From positions 1,207,843 to 1,271,842 of the forward strand of contig JAKSZT010038599.1 in the NCBI GenBank assembly GCA_026826555.1: DNA of 64,000 nt. Direction: 5' to 3'. Position 1 is the first letter of the stretch, and each line of letters begins with the position of its first letter. Of the stretch, positions 35,324 through 46,103 are shown one piece after another. Position numbers and translations under genes: made by a program. The stretch comes from Tolypeutes matacus. Lineage: Eukaryota; Chordata; Mammalia; Cingulata; Chlamyphoridae. Under the pieces are notes generated by a model. The model made no database searches and was not told the DNA's origin. It worked only from the letters and a program-made list of their open reading frames with translations.

Positions 35324-37161
35324 TTAAAGGTGCTTAGATTATACCTAAATATTACACAGAAACTACAGGGATTCCCATGTTTCCCACCTCTCACACCTCC
35401 CACAACATCCCACACAAATATCCCCCACAAGTGTGGCCCATCACCCTCCACAGACTTATACATCCTGGGGCCTTGCATCAACCATAGACCACAGTTCACA
35501 TCGTAGACCACACTCTCTCCCACACAGTTCTGAATGGTGTGTGCTGATTTAAAATGGCCTACATCCATTGCCACAACGGCACTCAGGGCAACCCCCAAAT
35601 CCTGAAAAAGCCACTGTATTTCAACTGCACTTCCCCTCCCTGCCCCGAAAGTTACTGTTATAATTTCTTCCATTGCTAGAATCACCATAAGTGTACAACA
35701 GAATACCATTAAGTCTGCTCTAGTCCATAGTTCTTCCCCCAATCCTGAGGGGACTGGGATGGTGATGTCCACTCCACCTCCAAGTGAGAGAGGGCTTATA
35801 TCCCATGGATATGGTGGGTGGGATTATCCTGCCTGCAGCTGCAGGCCATCTCCATTCCCTGGGATGGCCGTTACCCATCATTGTCTCCTCGCCAGGTGAC
35901 TTGGATGAGTCCATTGAGCTGTAGGGTAGGAGTTGCAGCTCCACTGAGATTCCATGCACACCTGGCACATAGGTAGGCCAGAGGCTCCGATCTCTGGAAG
36001 TACATCTAAAATTTCCAGTATCACATATAAGTTTTAATAGAAGGGACTGATGAACCATGTGCAGGGAGGACTTATTTGAGTCCAACTCTGTCACTCTCAG
36101 GAGCACAGATTCCAAAATAAAGCCCACTGATAAGGCATCAGTCTCTGGGGCTATCCCCCCTTATATAGGACCTGGGTGTCTCCAGAGCCCTCAGGAGCCC
36201 CTCTGTGTGGGGTGATATGCACTTTGGTGTTCTATGAGATCTTACTGAGGTGTGCGTAAGCATTACCTCTGGGATGACCTCCTGACTCTCTTTGAAGTCT
36301 CTAAGCCACTTGAACTCATTTGTCTTTACCATTTCTCCCTTTTATTCAAAGTCTTTTTCCAGTCGTGTTGCCAGTTGGCACTTGGTATTAATCCCTCATT
36401 GCCAGGGAGGTTTATCCCTGGGAGTCATGTCCCAAATTGGGGGGAAGGTAATGCATTCATATGCTGAGTTTGGCTTAGAGGGAGGCCACATTTGAGCAAC
36501 AAGGAGGCTCTCAGGTAGCAACCCTTAGGCACCCCATAACAGTAGGCTAAGTTTCAGTTACAAGAGCAAAGACACATAAGGCTAGTCATCAATAAAAAGA
36601 ACTCATCAGTGGGCCATCTTCTTTTGACAGACACTGTCCCTGCATTCAGAGGACTGTTGCTGCTCCTTGGAGAATGTGACAGAGCTCTCCAGGCTGGGAA
36701 TTCAGATTCCCTCATTTATTAAGTGATTGTCCACCCACCGTGACCATGCCCCATCCTTTGATCATTTGAACAATTTTGTATATCTTTCATATATATTCAA
36801 ACGAACTTACTCCCATGAATCCCCCCTCCAAGACACCCCCACCAATAACTCTCTGCAGCACCCATTGTAGCCCTTCTGTGATCTAAATCTTCCCTGAGCA
36901 TGTAGCCCATATAATAAGCAAATACACTTAATAGGAAAAAGAAACAACAATGATAAGCTTAAATGCAAGAGATAAACACAAGGAAACTCAGGAAAAAACA
37001 AACAAACAAACAACAAGACAAAACAAAATATAATTAGCAGATTGGGACATTCAAAAAATGGGAAAAAAAAAGAAATTCCTTTAAAAAAAATTATTCCTTT
37101 TTCCTTTTATCACTGTATTATCGGATGTCCAGTGTACTGAAACACCTTTGCCATCTCATTC
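35324..37161 (-). repeat. Near-identical 1.84-kb copy 1 (left of gap)
   Basis: Aligns without any indel to 37608-39445 at a constant offset of 2284 bp. About ten single-base differences were seen by eye, for example CTGCAGCTGCAG against CTGCAGATGCAG. Ends exactly at the N gap. Confidence 0.95.
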
Positions 37162-37561
37162 NNNNNNNNNNNNNNNNNNNNNNNNNNNNNNNNNNNNNNN
37201 NNNNNNNNNNNNNNNNNNNNNNNNNNNNNNNNNNNNNNNNNNNNNNNNNNNNNNNNNNNNNNNNNNNNNNNNNNNNNNNNNNNNNNNNNNNNNNNNNNNN
37301 NNNNNNNNNNNNNNNNNNNNNNNNNNNNNNNNNNNNNNNNNNNNNNNNNNNNNNNNNNNNNNNNNNNNNNNNNNNNNNNNNNNNNNNNNNNNNNNNNNNN
37401 NNNNNNNNNNNNNNNNNNNNNNNNNNNNNNNNNNNNNNNNNNNNNNNNNNNNNNNNNNNNNNNNNNNNNNNNNNNNNNNNNNNNNNNNNNNNNNNNNNNN
37501 NNNNNNNNNNNNNNNNNNNNNNNNNNNNNNNNNNNNNNNNNNNNNNNNNNNNNNNNNNNNN
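37162..37561. other. Assembly gap (400 N)
   Basis: Exactly 400 unknown bases, lying between the two near-identical copies. The predicted proteins running through it are artefacts. Confidence 0.99.

Positions 37562-37608
<47 letters not shown>
37562..37608. repeat. (TA)n microsatellite
   Basis: Uninterrupted TA repeat directly after the gap, equivalent to the (TA)n at 35273-35308. Here the T-run that follows in the left copy is missing. Confidence 0.95.
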
Positions 37609-37612
<4 letters not shown>

Positions 37613-39445
37613 GGTGCTTAGATTATACCTAAATATTACACAGAAACTACAGGGATTCCCATGTTTCCCACCTCTCACACCTCCCACAACATCCCACACA
37701 AATATCCCCCACAAGTGTGGCCCATCACCCTCCACAGACTTATACATCCTGGGGCCTTGCATCAACCATAGACCACAGTTCACATCGTAGACCACACTCT
37801 CTCCCACACAGTTCTGAATGGTGTGTGCTGATTTAAAATGGCCTACATCCATTGCCACAACGGCACTCAGGGCAACCCCCAAATCCTGAAAAAGCCACTG
37901 TATTTCAACTGCACTTCCCCTCCCTGCCCCGAAAGTTACTGTTATAATTTCTTCCATTGCTAGAATCACCATAAGTGTACAACAGAATACCATTAAGTCT
38001 GCTCTAGTCCATAGTTCTTCCCCCAATCCTGAGGGGACTGGGATGGTGATGTCCACTCCACCTCCAAGTGAGAGAGGGCTTATATCCCATGGATATGGTG
38101 GGTGGGATTATCCTGCCTGCAGATGCAGGCCATCTCCATTCCCTGGGATGGCCGTTACCCATCATTGTCTCCTTGCCAGGTGACTTGGATGAGTCCATTG
38201 AGCTGTAGGGTAGGAGTTGCAGCTCCACCGAGATTCCACGCACACCTGGCACATAGGTAGGCCAGAGGCTCCAATCTCTGGAAGTACATCTAAAATTTCC
38301 AGTATCACATATAAGTTTTAATAGAAGGGACTGATGAACCATGTGCAGGGAGGACTTATTTGAGTCCAACTCTGTCACTCTCAGGAGCACAGATTCCAAA
38401 ATAAAGCCCACTGATAAGGCATCAGTCTCTGGGGCTATCCCCCCTTACATAGGACCTGGGTGTCTCCAGAGCCCTCAGGAGCCCCTCTGTGTGGGGTGAT
38501 ATGCACTTTGGTGTTCTATGAGATCTTACTGAGGTGTGCGTAAGCATTACCTCTGGGATGACCTCCTGACTCTCTTTGAAGTCTCTAAGCCACTTGAACT
38601 CATTTGTCTTTACCATTTCTCCCTTTTATTCAAAGTCTTTTTCCAGTCGTGTTGCCAGTTGGCACTTGGTATTAATCCCTCATTGCCAGGGAGGTTTATC
38701 CCTGGGAGTCATGTCCCAAATTGGGGGGAAGGTAATGCATTCATATGCTGAGTTTGGCTTAGAGAGAGGCCACATTTGAGCAACAAGGAGGCTCTCAGGT
38801 AGCAACCCTTAGGCACCCCATAACAGTAGGCTAAGTTTCAGTTACAAGAGCAAAGACACATAAGGCTAGTCATCAATAAAAAGAACTCATCAGTGGGCCA
38901 TCTTCTTTTGACAGACACTGTCCCTGCATTCAGAGGACTGTTGCTGCTCCTTGGAGAATGTGACAGAGCTCTCCAGGCTGGGAATTCAGATTCCCTCATT
39001 TATTAAGTGATTGTCCACCCACCGTGACCATGCCCCATCCTTTGATCATTTGAACAATTTTGTATATCTTTCATATATATTCAAACGAACTTACTCCCAT
39101 GAATCCCCCCTCCAAGACACTGCCACCAATAACTCTCTGCAGCACCCATTGTAACCCTTCTGTGATCTAAATCTTCCCTGAGCATGTAGCCCATATAATA
39201 AGCAAATACACTTAATAGGAAAAAGAAACAACAATGATAAGCTTAAATGCAAGAGATAAACACAAGGAAACTCAGGAAAAAACAAACAAACAAACAACAA
39301 GACAAAACAAAATATAATTAGCAGATTGGGACATTCAAAAAATGGGAAAAAAAAAGAAATTCCTTTAAAAAAAATTATTCCTTTTTCCTTTTATCACTGT
39401 ATTATCGGATGTCCAGTGTACTGAAACACCTTTGCCATCTCATTC
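37608..39445 (-). repeat. Near-identical 1.84-kb copy 2 (right of gap)
   Basis: The counterpart of 35324-37161. It continues without a break into the 39446-39590 junction and the L1 3' UTR, so this copy is the one joined to element C on its right side. Confidence 0.95.
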
Positions 39446-39590
39446 CCCAGTGTCTCCCAAATTTTCATTTAATTTTCAAAGAAGTTTTAGGTCACAGCAA
39501 AGTCACACATGGAATACCAGAGACTCCCACATACCAAACCACCCCCCCTTCCCCACCCCATGTTAAATCCCTTTTTTTTTTTTTTTTTTG

Positions 39591-40101
39591 GATGTTAGCA
39601 TTGTTATAACTGTTATACAGATAGCAAAATATCACAACTAAACATTGTCAATGGTTTACAGTATAGTTTACAATTTAGATGATACAGTTTAATAAGTTTT
39701 AATAATATTTACCATGTCCTGTGCCCATTACTGTAAGGTAATGAAAAACCTTTCCCATGACCACTAAATACCCCGTTTGTTCATTTTTGTTCCTTCCACC
39801 CCCTCCCCCTGGGGCATATGACACTCCCCTCTATTGACTCATGGAATGAAAATATTCATAGTTACATACCTTGGGTATTCCAACCTGTCCTTCCTAATCT
39901 AACCAACTGTGAACCCTGCACCACCAAACCCATTAATATCACTACCCATTTGTCCTATCCTTCAATATGCAACTATACTCTATCCCTTTACCATAGATTA
40001 TGTCCATATGGGTGATGGCTAATAGCCTACTCTTCTCTTTCTCTCCCTTGTTAACCTATCTTTCAGACAATGGTTCTCAGAGACTGCTCACTTTCTTCAG
40101 T
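39591..40101 (-). other. 3' UTR of L1 element C (ORF2-proximal part)
   Basis: Lies between the end of the ORF2 frame and the nested element. Plus-strand text contains ATGGTTTACAGTATAGTTTAC and CCTTCCACCCCCTCCCCCTGG, in keeping with an L1 3' UTR read backward. The distal part of this UTR is at 35163-35275. Confidence 0.65.
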
Positions 40102-43100
40102 TCAAATCAGTGAGGTCATATACTGTTCATCCTTCAATGCCTGGCTTGCTTCACTCAACATAAGGTCTTCAAGATTCATCCATATTATTCCATGTATTAG
40201 CACTTTATTCCTTCTTACAGCTGAGTAATATTCCATTGTATGTATGTACCACATTTTGCTTATCCATTCATCTGTTGATGGGCACCGGGGCTGATTCCAA
40301 CTTTTGGCAATGGTGAACAATGCCGCTATGAATATTGGTGTGCTTATATCTGTTCGTGTCTTTGCTTTCAGTTCTTCTGGGTATATACCCAGCAGTGGAA
40401 TTGCTGGATCCTACGGAAGATTATTGTTAGTTTTCTGAGGAACCGCCAAAGTGTCCTCCACAGTGTCTGGACAATACCACAGTCCCACCAGCAGTGGATG
40501 AGGGTTCCTATTCCTCCACATCCTCTCCAACATTTAGTGTCTGCTGTTTTTTTAATAGCTGCCATTCTGATGGGTGTAAGATGGTATCCCTTTGTAGTTT
40601 TGATTTGCATTTCCCTGATAGCAAGCAATGTTGAGCATTTTTTCATGTGCTTTTTAGCTATTTGTATTTCTTCCTTGGAGAAGTGTCTTTTCATGTCACT
40701 TACCCATTTTTTAAATGGGTTGCTTGTCTTTTTATTTTCAAGGTGTAGGATTTCTTTATATATGCAGGATATTAGTCTCCTATCAGATATATGATTACCA
40801 AATATTTTCTCCCATTGGGTAGGCTGCCTTTTTATTTTCTTAATAACATCCTTGAGGTGCAGAAGTTTTTATTTTGATGAGATCCCATTTATCTATTTTT
40901 TCTCTTGCTGCTCGTGCAATGGCTATGAAGTTCATGAAACCATTTCCTATTACAAGGTCCAGTAGATGCTTCCCTACATTATCTTCCAGGGTCTTTATGG
41001 TTTTGGCTCTTATATTTAGATCTTTGTTCCATCTTGAGTTGATTTTTGTATAAGGTTTGAGATGGTATTCTTCTCTCATTCTTTTTTGATGTGGATATCC
41101 AGTTCTCCAAGCACAACTTGTTAAAGAAGCCATTCTCTCCCATCTGAGTGGGCTTCATGGCCTTGTCAAATATCAGATGACTGTATATGTGAGGATCTAT
41201 ATTAGAACTCTCAATTTGGTTCTCCTGGTCAGTAGGTCTATCCTTGTGCCAACACCATGCAGTTTCGATCACTGTAGCTTTTTAGTATGTTTTTAAGTCA
41301 GGTAGTGTGATACCTCCAACTTCATTTTTCTTTTTCAATATGTCTTTGGCAATTAGGGGCCTCTTACCTCTCCAAATATATTTTGTGGTTAGTTTTTCCA
41401 GTTCCTTAAAAAATGCAGTGTTGACTTTTATTCGGATTGCATTAAATCTGTAGATTAGTTTGGGTAGGATAGACATCTTGATGGTGTTTAGTCTTCCTAT
41501 CCATGAACATGGAATATTTTTCCATTTATTTAAGTCTTCTTTGATTTCCTTTAACAGTGTTGTGTAGTTTTCTGTATATAAGTCCTTTACATCTTTAGTT
41601 AAATTTATTCCTAGGTATTTGATTCTTTTAGTTACTTTTGTAAATGGTATTTTTTTCCTGATTTCGTCCTCAGTTTGTTCGTTATTTGTGTACAGAAATG
41701 CTACTGATATTTGAGCATTGATCTTATAGCCTGCAACATTACTGAACTCCTTTATAAGTTCTAGAAGCCTTGTTGTAGATTTCTCAGGGCTTTCTATGTA
41801 TAGGATCATGTCATCTGCAAATAATGAAATTTTTACTTCTTCTTTTCCAATCTGGATGCCTTTTATGTCCATTTCTTGCCTCAGTGCTCAGGGAAGTACT
41901 TCTGAGGCAATGTTAAATAGGAGTGGTGATAGAGGCATTCTTGTCTTGTTCCCGATCTCAGAGGGAAGGCTTTTAGGATTTCACCATTGAAAATGATGTT
42001 AGCTTTGGGTTTTTCATATATACCCTTTATCATATTCATAACGTTTCCATCTATTCCTATCTTCTGTAGTGTTTTTATGAGGAAAGTGTGCTGTATTTTG
42101 TCAAATGCTTTTTCTGCATCTGTAGTGATGAACATGTGATTTTTTTCTTTCAATCTGTTTATGTGGTGTACTACATTGATTGATTTTCTTATATTGAACC
42201 ATCCTTGCATACCTGGGGTGAAACCCACTTGGTCATGGTGTATAATCCTTTTGATATGTTGTTGAATGTGATTAGCAAGTACTTTGTTGAGGATTTTAAC
42301 ATCTAGGTTCATTAGAGAAATTCATCTGTAATTTTCCTTTCTTGTGGTATCTTTATTTGGTTTTGGTATTAGGGTAATGTTGGCATCACAGAATGAGTTA
42401 GGCAATATTCCTTCTACTTCTATTTTTTGGAAGAGCTTAAGTAGAATTGGTGTTCGCTCTTCCGGGAATGTTTGGTAGAATTCAGCTGTAAAGCCATCTG
42501 GTCCTGGACTCTTCTTAGTTGGGAGGATTTTGATGACTGAGTCTATCTCTTTACTTGTAATTGGACTGTTGAGTTCATCTATTTCTTCTTTCATCAATGT
42601 AGGCTGTTTGTGAATTTCTAGAAACTTGTCCATTTCCTCTAAATTATCATTCTTGTTGGCATATAATTTTTCAAAGTATCCTCTTATCATACTCTTTATT
42701 TCTATGGGGTCAGTAGTGATATCCCCTTGCTCATTCCTTATTTTATGTATTTGCATCTGTTCCATCTTTTTCTTTGTTAGTCTGGCTAAGGGTTTGTCAA
42801 TTTTATTGATATTCTCAAAGTACCAGCTTTTGGTTTTGTTTATTGTTTCCAGTGCTTTCTTATTCTCTATTTCGTTTAGTTCTGCTCTAATCTTTGTTAT
42901 TTCCTTCTTTCTACTTCCTTTAGGTTTATTTTGTTGTTTTTTTTCCAATACCTCCAAGTGTGCAGTTCGGTCTTCAATTTTAGCTCTTTCTTCTTTTTTA
43001 ATATATGAATTTATGGCTATGAACTTCCCTCTCAGGACTGCTTTTGCTGCATCCCATAGGTTTTCATGTTGTGTTGTCGTTTTCATTAGTTTCAAGGTAG

Positions 43101-43913
43101 TTACTGAATTCTTTTGAGATTTCCTCTTTGACCCACTGTTTGTCTAAGAGTGTGTTGTTTAACTTCCACATCCTTGTGCCTAACCTGTTTCTGTGGCCCA
43201 TAATGTTTTCCAATTTCATTCCGTTGTGGTCAGAGAAATTACTTTGTATTATCTCAATCTTTCTGAATTAATTGAGAGTTGTTCTGTGGCCTAGCATGAG
43301 GTCTATTTTGGAGTATGATCCGTGTGCACTCGAGAAGAATGTAAATCCTACTGTATTTGGGTGTAGTGTTCTGTATATGTCTATTAAGTCCAGGTTCTCT
43401 AATGTATTCTTGAGTATCTATGTTTCTTTATTGATTCTCCATCTAGATGTTCTCTCTAATGATGATAATGGTGTATTAAAGTCCCCTGCTATAATTGTAG
43501 AGGCATTTATTTCTCTTCTTAGTTTTTCCAGAGTTTGCCTCATGTATTTTGAGGTACCCTGATTAGGTGCATAAATGTTGATGATTGTTGTCTCTTCTTG
43601 ACTGATTACTCCTTTTACTAATATATAGTGTCCATCTTTGTCTCTTACAATAGTTTTACATTTAAAGTCTATTTTGTCTGATATTAGAATAGCTACTCCT
43701 GCTATTTTGGCTATTGTTAGTTTATACAATGGTTTTCCAGCCATTCACTTTCAGCCTCCATGAATCCCTGGGTCGAAGGTGGGTTTCTTGTAGATAGCAT
43801 ATAGATGGATCATATTTCCTTATCCAATCTGCCAATCTGTGTCTCTTGATTGATGAATTTAACGCATTAACATTCAATGTTATTACTTGTAATGAATTTC
43901 TTACTTCAGCCAT
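40102..43913 (-). pseudogene. L1 ORF2 of element C (endonuclease/reverse transcriptase), broken
   Basis: All ORF2 domains are present in order but spread over several frames. Endonuclease: 43722-43913 (ITLNVNALNSSIKRHR) and 43418-43744 (INIYAPN, GDFNTPLSS). Linker and RT start: 42322-43095 ([23 protein letters not shown]). RT motif [12 protein letters not shown] at residues 65-75 of the 41881-42312 frame. Catalytic FADD in the 41282-41872 frame (the two Asp codons at 41810-41815). The C-terminal Cys/His region CWRGCG with HCWWDC is in the 40368-40694 frame, and the C-terminal YIHTMEYYSAV in 40102-40320. Key catalytic residues persist but several frameshifts and stops break the protein. Normally it would nick DNA and reverse-transcribe L1 RNA at the target. 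Confidence 0.93.
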
Positions 43914-44078
43914 TTTTTCTTTGGGTTAATGTATGTCATATGCTGTTTTGTTTCTGTTTTTCTCTTTTCAGTTGTTTTTAAACTCTCCTCCAACTCTCTC
44001 TCCCTTGTTTTTTTCTTTCAACTTGTAGAGATTCCTTTAGTATTTCTTGAAGTGCTGGTTTCTTATTGACATACTCTC

Positions 44079-44885
44079 TTAATTTCTGTTTATCTGTGAA
44101 TATTTTGAACTCTCCATAATTTTTGAATGCCAGTTTTGTTGGATAGAGAATTTGTGGCTGGAAGGTTTTTCTTTTAGTATTTTGAGTATGTCATACCACT
44201 GTCTTCTTGCCTCCATGGTTTCAGCTGAGAAATCAGCTCTTAATCTTATTGTGCTTCCCTTGTATGTGATTGTTCTCTTTTCTCTTGTTGCCTTGAGTAT
44301 TTTCTCTTTGTCTTGAGCATTGGACATTTTGACAAGTATATGTCTTAGAGTTGGCCTTTTGAGATTTATACTATTTGGGGTGCGCTGTGCTTCCTGGATC
44401 TGCACATCCATCTCTCTCAATAGGGTTGGGAAGTTTTCAGCCATTATTTCCTTCAACACTCCTTTAGTTCCCTTTCCCTTCTTTTCTCCTTCTAGGATGC
44501 CCATAATGCATATGTTTGTGTGTTTTGTGTTGTCGGTTAATTCCCTGAGTCCTTGATGGATTTTTTCTACCTTTTTGTCTATTTGTTCTATTATCTCTTT
44601 GACTTCAGCTGTATTGTCTTCCACATCACTAGTTCTTTCTTCTGTCTGTTCAAATCTGCTGTTATGTGAATCCAGCATCTTCTTTATTTCTTGGATTGTG
44701 CCATTGTTCACAATCATATCCATTATCTTTTTAGGTATGTTTGCAATTTCTTCAGTATGTTCTCCCAGTGTCTTCTTTATATCCTTAATCTCTTCCTTCA
44801 CTTCATTAAGTTGGTCCATGACATTTGTTTGGATAGCTTTGATTAGTTGTGATAGTGGGATATTACTGAAGAAGAAGCACAGCAA
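44079..44885 (-). CDS. L1 ORF1 of element C (RNA chaperone), nearly intact
   Basis: A 268-residue open frame. Residues about 15-110 are a heptad-like coiled coil (trimerisation). About 120-190 is the RRM-like domain (NICIMGILEGEKKGKG), and about 195-240 is the C-terminal RNA-binding domain (TLRHILVKMSNAQDKEKIL, ETMEARRQWYDILK). Related mammalian ORF1 proteins are usually about 330-380 residues. From about residue 243 the usual C-terminal pattern is lost and reads as if shifted by a frame, so the tail is aberrant. The first Met at 44885 was taken as start, though upstream sequence may once have contributed. The protein would bind L1 RNA in cytoplasmic particles with ORF2. Expression is doubtful. 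Confidence 0.8.
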   Translation of the reverse strand: MLCFFFSNIPLSQLIKAIQTNVMDQLNEVKEEIKDIKKTLGEHTEEIANIPKKIMDMIVNNGTIQEIKKMLDSHNSRFEQTEERTSDVEDNTAEVKEIIEQIDKKVEKIHQGLRELTDNTKHTNICIMGILEGEKKGKGTKGVLKEIMAENFPTLLREMDVQIQEAQRTPNSINLKRPTLRHILVKMSNAQDKEKILKATREKRTITYKGSTIRLRADFSAETMEARRQWYDILKILKEKPSSHKFSIQQNWHSKIMESSKYSQINRN

Positions 44886-46103
44886 AGAAGCAGCAAGCTA
44901 GCACACCTAATTTTAAAAAATGAAAGAAAAACGAAAGGGGGGAGGAAAGAGGAAAGAAAAGCAAGAGACAACAAATAGACAAAAAACAAAGAACCACACA
45001 GGCAAGCAGTCAAACAGAGCTAAGGAGGATCAATGATTCTCCTAGGGTCCAGGTGGATCCTCTCTTCCTGCTTGTGTTTAAATATCAATTTCCCCACAGG
45101 GTTCTATATGCAGGCCCTGAAACAGCTTTTAGCTATTAAACTAAATTAAAAAGAATTTATTTTTCATTTATTGGAGTGACCTTCTCTCTCTTTTTTTTTT
45201 TTTTTTTTTGGTGAAATGCAGGACCCAAAATAAGTCCTACTCTAGACCACTCCCCTCGTGGAGGGGATCCTAGCTGGGCTCATGGAAATTAATCAAGCAC
45301 GCCCCACTTCCTGTACTCCCCAGGATAGCTGGATTTCTGATGTTAGTCAGTGCAGAATGCTAAAGACGGTTGACTCTGCCCCTCTGGAGCCGAGCCCCAG
45401 TGTCACCGGGTTGCTGGGTAAATCAGGTTTCCTCAGCAGATTCGCCTCTCCTCTCAGCCTGGTGCTGATTCAAGTCAGCTTATCTGCTCCCCAAAGCTAT
45501 GAGGAGGTCCAGGCATCCAAATCGATGGAAAAAAAAATTCCCTTCCCTCTCCTCCACCAGAACCCTCCCTCTTTTGGAGAGTGCCCCCTCTTCCTGGCTC
45601 TGCAGGGGCCCGGGTCTCATCCCTGGGCAGCTAGGCAAATCAACTCCCTCCCTGAACAGATTCACCCCTCCCCTTCACTGGGTGCTGATTCGCTCCTGCT
45701 GTTCTGTTCACCCAAGGTCCAAGGGGCTCCAGGCAGCCAAATCCCCAGAAAATAAAACTCTCTTGCCCCTTTACTAGAGCCACCCCCTCAGAGAACGCCC
45801 CCTCCCACTAACCCTGTCTTCCAGTTGCCGAGCCCTGGGACTCACGGCTCCAACCAGCTCCTTTTTTTTTTTTCCCCCAAAGCGCGGGGCTCAGCCGTCC
45901 ATGCCAACCACCACAGGCAGGCTAAAACTCACAAATCTCTACCATTCCATCCATTCCGTTGATCTGCGCAGATAGATGTCCCAAGCTTCTCACTCCATGT
46001 GCGCACAGCACAGACCCCCGGGCAGGACCCCATCCACAATCCGCCTTGTTCTGGGAGCCTGCAGTGTGTGCCCTCCTACACTAATGCCATCTTGGCTCTC
46101 CTC
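44886..46103 (-). promoter_or_regulatory. 5' UTR / internal promoter region of L1 element C
   Basis: About 1.2 kb upstream of ORF1, ending at the L1 start motif. Much of it (45240-46080) is GC- and CpG-richer than the surrounding AT-rich DNA (for example GGGCCCGGG at 45606, AAAGCGCGGGG at 45880). It contains tandem ~220-bp monomers. L1 5' UTRs serve as internal Pol II promoters; activity here is inferred only. Frames of 90-165 codons on both strands are GC-driven shadows. Confidence 0.7.
45370..45809 (-). repeat. Two tandem ~220-bp monomers in the L1 5' UTR
   Basis: Landmarks recur at exactly 220 bp: GGTGCTGATTC at 45461 and 45681; AGGCATCCAAAT at 45511 and AGGCAGCCAAAT at 45731. Also AAATCAGGTTTCC against AAATCAACTCCC. 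By-eye identity is roughly two thirds. A shortened third monomer seems to follow at about 45810-45910 (GCCGAGCCCTGGGACTCACGG, GGGGCTCAGCCGTCC). Confidence 0.75.

Larger units (their letters stand above)
35276..39590 (-). mobile_element. L1-3'-UTR-derived element nested in element C (with gap and duplicate)
   Basis: Starting from a (TA)n/T tract (35273-35320), the sequence has the same long unit as 2952-4620: shared GGTTTAACCTTAGG-type terminus replaced by TTAGATTATACC, CCCCCAATCCTGAGG, GATGACCTCCTGACTC, CCCTGGGAGTCATGTCCC and GGGAATTCAGATTCC. At 39446-39571 the start of a second unit follows (AAGTTTTAGGTCACAGC). Ignoring the duplicated 2284 bp, its true length would be about 2.0 kb, close to the 2.36 kb of the 2952-5312 block. 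The 135- and 170-residue minus-strand frames are not supported as genes. Confidence 0.7.
35163..46103 (-). mobile_element. Near full-length L1 element C, nested in element B
   Basis: A minus-strand L1 with 3' end at 35163 (T-run = A-tail) and 5' end at about 46103 (GAGAGCCAAGATGGC read on the minus strand, the canonical L1 start motif). A perfect 12-bp target duplication CATATGAATTCT flanks it (35151-35162 and 46104-46115). It contains 5' UTR, ORF1, ORF2 and 3' UTR in order. ORF2 is broken and ORF1 is frameshifted near its end, so it is unlikely to be active. Its 3' UTR holds a nested L1-3'-derived element, a 400-bp N gap and a probable duplicated contig end. Confidence 0.9.

Noticed and set aside
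35260..36127. Minus-strand frames of 135-170 codons, repeated at 37.1-38.4 kb, that could look like a conserved gene pair
   Set aside because: The copies are near-identical because of the duplicated contig end, one runs through N bases, and the paralogous unit at 2952-4620 does not keep these frames.
45258..45777. Open frames of 92-165 codons on the plus strand and one on the minus strand
   Set aside because: They lie in the GC-rich L1 5' UTR, antisense to the element and across tandem monomers; GC-rich DNA has few stop codons.
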